Source: Strix aluco
Taxonomy: Eukaryota; Chordata; Aves; Strigiformes; Strigidae
Assembly: GCF_031877795.1 (NCBI RefSeq)
Contig: NC_133934.1
Span: forward strand, 103,418,610 to 103,482,609
Length of the DNA: 64,000 nt
Direction of reading: 5' to 3'
The position numbers and the translations under genes were made by a program. The notes beneath the pieces were generated by a model. That model was not told where the DNA came from, did no database searches, and was given only the letters and a program-made list of their open reading frames with translations. Shown one piece after another: positions 58,701 through 64,000 of the stretch (within the stretch, counting starts at the first letter, position 1; each line of letters opens with the position of its first letter).

Positions 58701-60290
58701 ACTGTCTGTGTCTCCAACAAAGATGTTAAACAGTGCCGGTCCCAACACCGACCCCTGAGGAACGCCACTTGTCACTGCTCTCCAGTCGGACATCGAGCTG
58801 TTGACCGCAACTCTTTGAGTGTGACCATCCAGCCAATTCCTTATTCACCAAGTGGCCCATCCATCAAACCCATGTCTTTCCAATTTAGAGACAAGGATGT
58901 TGTCTGTGATTCTGTGCAGTCATGCAATCACTGACACAGCTGTGCATGATGGAGTGGTGTTTCTGGCTCTGGGAAATGAACACTAAATGATGGCATTGGT
59001 TGACTGTAGCTGCAGAGCTCTTTCATTTGCAGCAGTCCACACTCCTAGATCCATGAGATGATATTTAAACTGTGCTACAGAGCAGGAACAAAAGTTTCTT
59101 AGCAATAAAGAAACAAGTAGTGATTAGTTGCCAGGACATAGGAATGTAAAGCTGCTTTCTGTTTGGGTGCAGTCAGGCTGATATTGGAAAATTTCTGGTG
59201 GAACTGGGCATCATACAGACATGCAGTGGCAGTGTGACTTAATATTGCTGAGGGCTTTCAAAGCAAACAGTCTTTCTGTTTTAGTCACATTGCTCTCAGT
59301 GTGTTCACTTTGACCACCTTGGAGAGATCCGATCAAACAGTCTTAGCCTAGAAATAAGGGGAAGTCTGATAGCAAAAGACAAGTGGCACAAAGAAGGCAG
59401 TCTTGCTCATTATTTAGTTTTCCAACCATACAGTAGATTTGTGTTACCTTTTCTTTCTTCCTTTTTTTTTTTTTTTTTTCTTTTAGGCAGAGTTATTCCT
59501 ATACCTGTGGCAGGTTTGGTTATTCTAAACCTTGATAAACCAGGCACAGATCGCTTAGCTTTTTTGTAGGAGCGATCAGTAGCACAGTAGTGGAGCATTT
59601 CACTGGTGCATTTTCTTGTAACACTTTGGAATGGATTTATAGCTAGACCAAGGCTCTGTGGCCTGCCTGCTAGCTTCAACTTGGTATGTTCTGGCCAGGC
59701 CGCTGCAACTGCATCACCTTCCCACATTGAGATCTGGGCTGTATGTATCCATGGTGACCTTCCTGTGTAGTATCAGAGATGGGGAAATTTGTGGAAATGT
59801 TGAGAACTGAACTCTGATCTCTCAGGGCCTAAGTAAATGCTGCTGAATATTTAAATACTACTCTTTTTTTTTTCCCCTGCTCTCAGGCAGAGTTATAGTC
59901 CTAAATCCTCAAATGTCTCTAGAGTTAAAGCTTTGATCCTGATCCCACTAAATCACATAAAAATATTTCTAGTGACTTTAGTAGGTTTTGGATGCATCCC
60001 GGAAAGAGTACAACTAATTTTCTGATGATTGTACTGCGTTGGAGTTCTTGTAAAGAATTGTGCTTATACACAAACACTCAATAAGATACTAAAATTTTAG
60101 ATATTTCTTACTTAAAAGACTTTATCCTTTTGTTTTCTTGTTTTGCTATTATTACAGTGGACAGTGCCCAGTTTGCAACCATCAGTTGGAGGATAGTGAC
60201 CTCACCGAAGAGGAGTATAATAATCTCAGAGAAAAAATAATAAGGGATGTGATACATGGAACTGACCCTTTTAGAAAGACAAGCCCACAG
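49791..60290 (+). CDS. PRORP: Mitochondrial RNase P catalytic subunit, 3'-partial (coding from 50217)
   Basis: PRORP (MRPP3, KIAA0391) is the protein-only nuclease that, with TRMT10C and HSD17B10, removes 5' leaders from mitochondrial tRNAs. Coding exons are 50217-51220, 53549-53596 and 60158-60290, in frame for 395 residues. The segment before 50217 is a probable 5' UTR continuing to an acceptor at 49789-49790; an in-frame TAA at 50208-50210 makes ATG 50217 (or the adjacent 50220) the first start. Residues 1-50 can serve as a mitochondrial leader. The helical PPR region spans about 160-300, with [18 protein letters not shown] and [20 protein letters not shown] recognisable. CPVC in the third exon is one half of the structural zinc site. 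The C-terminal metallonuclease domain with its catalytic aspartates is beyond base 64,000, so catalysis cannot be assessed here. Confidence 0.94.
50217..51220 (+). CDS. PRORP: PRORP large first coding exon, residues 1-335
   Basis: One exon holds the leader, an acidic linker ([19 protein letters not shown]) and the PPR array. The donor at 51221 (gtaaat) splits Ser335. Read-through would add only one residue before a TAA stop. Confidence 0.95.
51221..53548 (+). other. PRORP: PRORP intron after the large exon
   Basis: AT-rich sequence. Open frames of 70-96 codons near 52,650-53,310 are at chance length. No transposon was recognised. Confidence 0.55.
53549..53596 (+). CDS. PRORP: PRORP small exon, residues 335-351
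   Basis: Forty-eight bp encode [15 protein letters not shown] between split Ser codons. Acceptor tattag, donor gtaaat. It aligns with the VPGKQWKGQ segment of the human protein as I remember it. Confidence 0.9.
54393..54422 (+). repeat. TTA and TG short tandem repeats
   Basis: A few TTA units are followed closely by GTGTGTGTG in the PRORP intron. Confidence 0.7.
57050..57727 (+). other. Unassigned 225-codon open reading frame in PRORP intron
   Basis: A continuous frame from ATG 57050 to TAG 57725-57727. The predicted product is rich in Trp, Cys, Phe and Leu, with a hydrophobic stretch around residues 90-120 ([14 protein letters not shown] and following), and no domain that I recognise. It ends 73 bp before the CR1 copy begins. 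There is no evidence of splicing to PRORP, and the composition looks like translated non-coding DNA rather than a folded protein. It may be chance, a decayed retrocopy or part of an unrecognised repeat. Confidence 0.2.
57801..58900 (-). mobile_element. CR1 LINE, 5'-truncated, inverted relative to the 19-kb copy
   Basis: On the minus strand this runs from CATCCTTGTCTC (58,900) through [10 protein letters not shown]-type coding to the CR1 3' tail, ending in repeated ATTCTATG octamers at 57,801-57,825. The reverse-transcriptase catalytic box reads TTTGCCGATGAC (FADD) here, intact at nucleotide level, but frameshifts nearby break the ORF. It shares a 75-residue translated block without a change with the copy at 18.9-20.8 kb, so the two belong to the same young subfamily. 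Confidence 0.94.
59462..59479 (+). repeat. T18 homopolymer
   Basis: Eighteen T residues followed by CTTTTAG, which looks like a very strong pyrimidine tract and acceptor inside the PRORP intron. Confidence 0.9.
60158..60290 (+). CDS. PRORP: PRORP exon with zinc-site CxxC, residues 351-395
   Basis: It encodes [20 protein letters not shown], then [20 protein letters not shown] and TSPQ. Acceptor attacag, donor gtaggt. It ends in phase 0, as expected before the nuclease-domain exon. Confidence 0.95.
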
Positions 60291-63200
60291 GTAGGTCTTG
60301 CATGCTGTCAGGTTCATTGTCTAGGAGGGTAATAATACAATAAATGTTCAGGTACTTTGAGAATACCACAAATCTTTTTTTCTTTGCTTTAAACATTAAT
60401 AGGCCATTAGATACTGAAGTATCCTATGTATCTTTTCCAGTTGTGTTTATAAAATGGATCTAAATATTTTCAGTCAGCTGTTAGTGGATATTGAAATAAT
60501 TAAAATGTAATTTTTTTTTCATTAAAAAATGTAAGAGTATGGAAATTTTTTAATCCTTTAAAAGATAAATTTTAAATATGGAATAAAACTCAGTAACTAG
60601 AACAAAATAAGACATCTAGTATTTTGTGCTTGCAAAGTAGACATCCTAGTGTTTCTTAAGTTCAGTATCATATCTGAAGCTTACATTTATGTGCTGAGTA
60701 TTTGATTTTTCGGTCAGGCAGCTGTTTGCCAGAAACAATAAAGAACCGAGTCAGCTTTCACAACCCACCTACCAACCAACTACCTCTCAATTTTAAAGGT
60801 ACACTTTCATGTTTATAATTATAGTATACATCAGGAGTATCAAGCTTTTTCAAAGGTCATTGTAAACATATGAGAGGGTATAATTGCCAGACACTGTAAT
60901 ATATTGCAGTTCTGTTTTCTTACCCATTTTGTGGAGATCAGTGGTTGAGCAACCGCCATAGGGACCGGAGCTGCGCGTCACTAGATGGAGCCCACGCCAC
61001 ATCTCTGGGTTGGTTTGCTTTACCTTTATGAGTATCATGTTATTTTGCTGCAGCTGGCACCTCAGTTCTGCACCAGTTCTGAAGTTATGGAAGAGGACAC
61101 CAGGTTTAATTCTTCAGGCTTTCTGCAGACACAGACCTTGCGCATGTGTAATAGTTACAGAAACTTGAGACAGTTAGTGTTGGAGTGCTTGTAGTACATG
61201 GAGCCTATTGTTCAGACATCTAATTTCCACACAGATTTTCTCCTCAATTCAGGACTTTTAGCTGATCTAGCTGTGAATTGTACAGGGGAGTAAAATTATT
61301 CTTAAAAACGTAGCAATAATTTTAAGTATTTATTGGGTAGTGGTGTTCTATAATATTGTAAGATTAACAAAAGGATGTGTTTTATTGCACACTGTACAAC
61401 TAACTTTATCTGCTCTCTAAAAGCCTTTGTGAAAATTATGGTTAAGTTTCATTTATTAAAGAAAGCAACAAGAACAAAACTTTTAATTCCTTAAAACTGT
61501 CTAGTCTGTGAAGTTTCATTTCTGTTCCCTGTGGTGAGTGACGGCTTGAAAATTTCAAATTTGTCAAGTACACAGGGCTAGATTAGCAGTACCATTTGAA
61601 GGCAGGGAGATTTAGGAAGGGAGTTCTGGGTAACAAGACATTCATGCCCAAGCTGAGCAGTAGTGGAAATGCTGTTTCTCAGTTTGAGAACCTGATTGAT
61701 CAAATGAATGCAATCTAATGAAACAAAGAATGAATACACTGTTTTAAGTTTTGATGTCAGTAGATTTTGTTAGCCCATGTGATAGCTGAAATTCCATCAT
61801 TTACCACTCTGGGGCCACCCACTTGCTAGTTTCAAGTTGACCTTGTTCCAGTTCCCTTTTGGCAGGCGGTCCCCAGGGGGCTGAATGGAGATCAACTCGG
61901 TGTGTTGGCTGTACAGCTTAAAGTCTGCTCCCTCCGTGAATTTTGAGCATGGATGTGGGGGTAGAGGCAAAACAGTGTTGTGATGTGTCAGAGGTTTCCA
62001 GAAATACACTTGGGACTTTTTAGTTGCCTTTGTGCTGTGAAAGCAGACGTGTGGTGATGAAAATATGCTGCTTATTTTAGGTATGCCAGACTGTGTGACT
62101 TCTCCTGCAGCCAGGGTTTTCCAGAGGGGAAACTAGGTGAAGAGGCTGAAAATAGGATGTAAGCAAGTACATCTGAGAGGGTGGTTTCCATTTTCCAGTC
62201 AGTCACTTTTTTGTAGTAGCCGCAATTCAAATAGAAAACATTTTAGCTTTCTATTCCTTCTTTTCTCCTAACTAGTTTTCTTTAGTGCATCTGTGTTTCT
62301 TGCAATTGAACTATTATTTAGGGAAACAGTGTGAGTTGTTTTGAGTTCTGAACATTTTTTTTTCCAACAATGTTTCAAATCAAATGTGTAATGCATTTGG
62401 AATCTTTTTTTTTTCCCCTGAGGAACAGTCTTTTGTCTTACTTTTGCAACGATCAGAGTAGAAAATTAGGAGCAAATACTTGGTTTGTTGAGGATCCCAC
62501 AAAAGTAGTCTGTTGCACTGTGATTTTAAAAAAAAAAAATCTTTTTTGTAATTAGTTTTAGGAAAGAAAATCAAACAAGTTTGTACATCAGATTGGTAGT
62601 GAACGCTATTTAGAAATATGTTGAGAAGATGGCTTGCATGAACTATAAAACTGTCCGTGATAAGGAAATACCTGTTACACATCAAAAATATACATTGATC
62701 CAGATCTTTATGCACAACTACTGAAAGGTCTATTAGGATGTCATATGATGATCTAATATAGCGAGCTGCAACCTTGCAGGCTGCCTTAGAAAGAAAAGAA
62801 TTGTAACAAGACTGTCACCTTTTGTACCAATGTCTGTATGATGTTTTCAGCCGGATGCCTGTTTACTCTGGCTGCATTTAATTGGAACCTATGCCACTGA
62901 GCCTGAGATGATATAATTGGTATACTGAGAGGCAGAATCAGCTTTCACTGTGATGACTTTCATGTTGCAGCTGCTCCCAGGTGTTTCTCTCAAATACGCA
63001 AATGCAGTAATTTCATTCCCTTCATGGCTACTTCATACCCCTGGAAAACCTGAAAGGGGGAAAGAAGCACATGGGAGATGTATGTGCTGTCAAGAAGGCA
63101 AAAAGAGATGGGTTTGTGGGTATGTAAAGTCCCCATGCTAGATCTGGGCTAAGTGTGTAAAGGAGGTTTACATATTCTTCTAGAATATAAGAGACTGGAG

Positions 63201-64000
63201 GGGAAAGAGGAAGTGACCCATTCATCTCAGTGTTATTTCTGCAACTGAATGAGGTTGCCCTGTTTGCAAAGTGCCTTGAAAATAAAGCTTCAACTTTTAG
63301 ATTGATGCCTTTTCTTTTCTATAATGCTTTGGCTCTCCTTCCACATGTGCATGTTTCCCAACTCCATGATTTACCCCAAAGCCCTGTATGGTATATGTCA
63401 GTCCTGTTCTAAGCCTGTCTGGCAGAGCCTTCACTCCCAACTTCCAGTGTGATCTCATCTTCTACCTGCTTTATTGATTCTCAACTTGTGGTCAAAGTCA
63501 GCTAAGTTGCCAGCACTTGAGCTCTTTCCAAGGTGAGATACCCTTAGCTGCCCTGAGATGCCTAGGTGATTATGGCTGTCCATCTTGCACCTGGATGTTA
63601 TGGCTTCTTTGCCTGAGCTCAGGGAGCAAGGGAAGGTTAGTTAATTCAGTTAGCCCTGTTGCGTCTCCTGAGAAGATGAGGGGCTGAAGAAGAGAAAACC
63701 CCTTCCCAGCAAACAGCTGATACTGTGTGCACAGTGTGTGCCACAGCCCAGGCTGTGTGTGCTGTTTACCTCCTCTACCTCTATTCCCATATATGTTAGC
63801 TCCTCCCTGTCACTGCCAGGGAGCAAAGACATTTCTGAGGGGAGGGAATGTGGAAGGAAGGAGAAGGCTGGGTGGAATTTTTCCTGTGGGTTCATGTGCC
63901 CCCTTCCCTCCCAGATATGTGCCATGTTGCAGCAAAGGGATCAGATTCCCAGATAAGTTTGTGCCCTACAGTAGGAGCGCAAAAATTTGGTGTGTTGCCG
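60291..64000 (+). other. PRORP: PRORP intron, partial
   Basis: No coding exon of the PRORP nuclease domain was recognised here, so this should be the beginning of the next intron. It is AT-rich, becoming GC-richer after about 63,400. No transposon was recognised. Confidence 0.55.

Larger units (their letters stand above)
53597..60157 (+). other. PRORP: PRORP intron with CR1 and an unassigned open frame
   Basis: A 6.6-kb intron. It holds a young CR1 (57,801-58,900, minus), an unassigned 225-codon open frame (57050-57727), a short TTA/TG microsatellite (about 54,393-54,422) and an 18-T run at 59,462-59,479 followed by an acceptor-like AG. Confidence 0.65.

Overview
The window is nuclear DNA of a vertebrate, most likely a bird. 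It has interrupted genes with GT-AG introns, AT-rich introns, two sharply bounded CpG islands, and CR1 LINE fragments as the only recognisable transposons. The introns are compact and I see no Alu/L1-type SINE/LINE load. The gene order SRP54 - FAM177A1 - PPP2R3C - PRORP matches, from memory, human 14q13 (an avian chromosome 5-type block). CR1 also occurs in turtles and crocodilians, so 'bird' is an inference.

Layout. 1-10.6 kb: the last 14 coding exons of SRP54 (+), residues 27-504; the first 26 codons lie upstream of the window. 10.6-13.5 kb: intergenic. 13.5-14.3 kb: CpG island with exon 1 of FAM177A1 (+), whose five coding exons run to 30,243 (214 aa). Its 9-kb intron 2 carries a 5'-truncated CR1. 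30.2-33.3 kb: convergent 3' ends of FAM177A1 (+) and PPP2R3C (-). 33.3-48.9 kb: all 13 coding exons of PPP2R3C on the minus strand (450 aa), with two old CR1 fragments in its introns. 48.5-49.5 kb: a CpG island that forms a bidirectional promoter for PPP2R3C (-) and PRORP (+), with NRF1-, E-box-, YY1-, ETS- and ZNF143/THAP11-like motifs. 49.4-64 kb: PRORP (+), with one large coding exon (mitochondrial leader and PPR region) and two small exons. The catalytic metallonuclease exons lie beyond the window. A second young CR1, inverted relative to the first, sits in a PRORP intron.

All splice junctions were placed by hand from codon continuity and GT/AG consensus. The phases sum exactly: 504 aa for SRP54 including the missing 26, 214 aa for FAM177A1, 450 aa for PPP2R3C. 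The genes are housekeeping functions linked by position rather than pathway: co-translational targeting (SRP54), a small protein of poorly known role (FAM177A1), a PP2A regulatory subunit (PPP2R3C), and mitochondrial tRNA 5' processing (PRORP).

I found no convincing undescribed system. The items most worth checking are a 225-codon open frame in a PRORP intron that I cannot assign, a nearly identical inverted CR1 pair about 37 kb apart, and the motif-dense bidirectional promoter.
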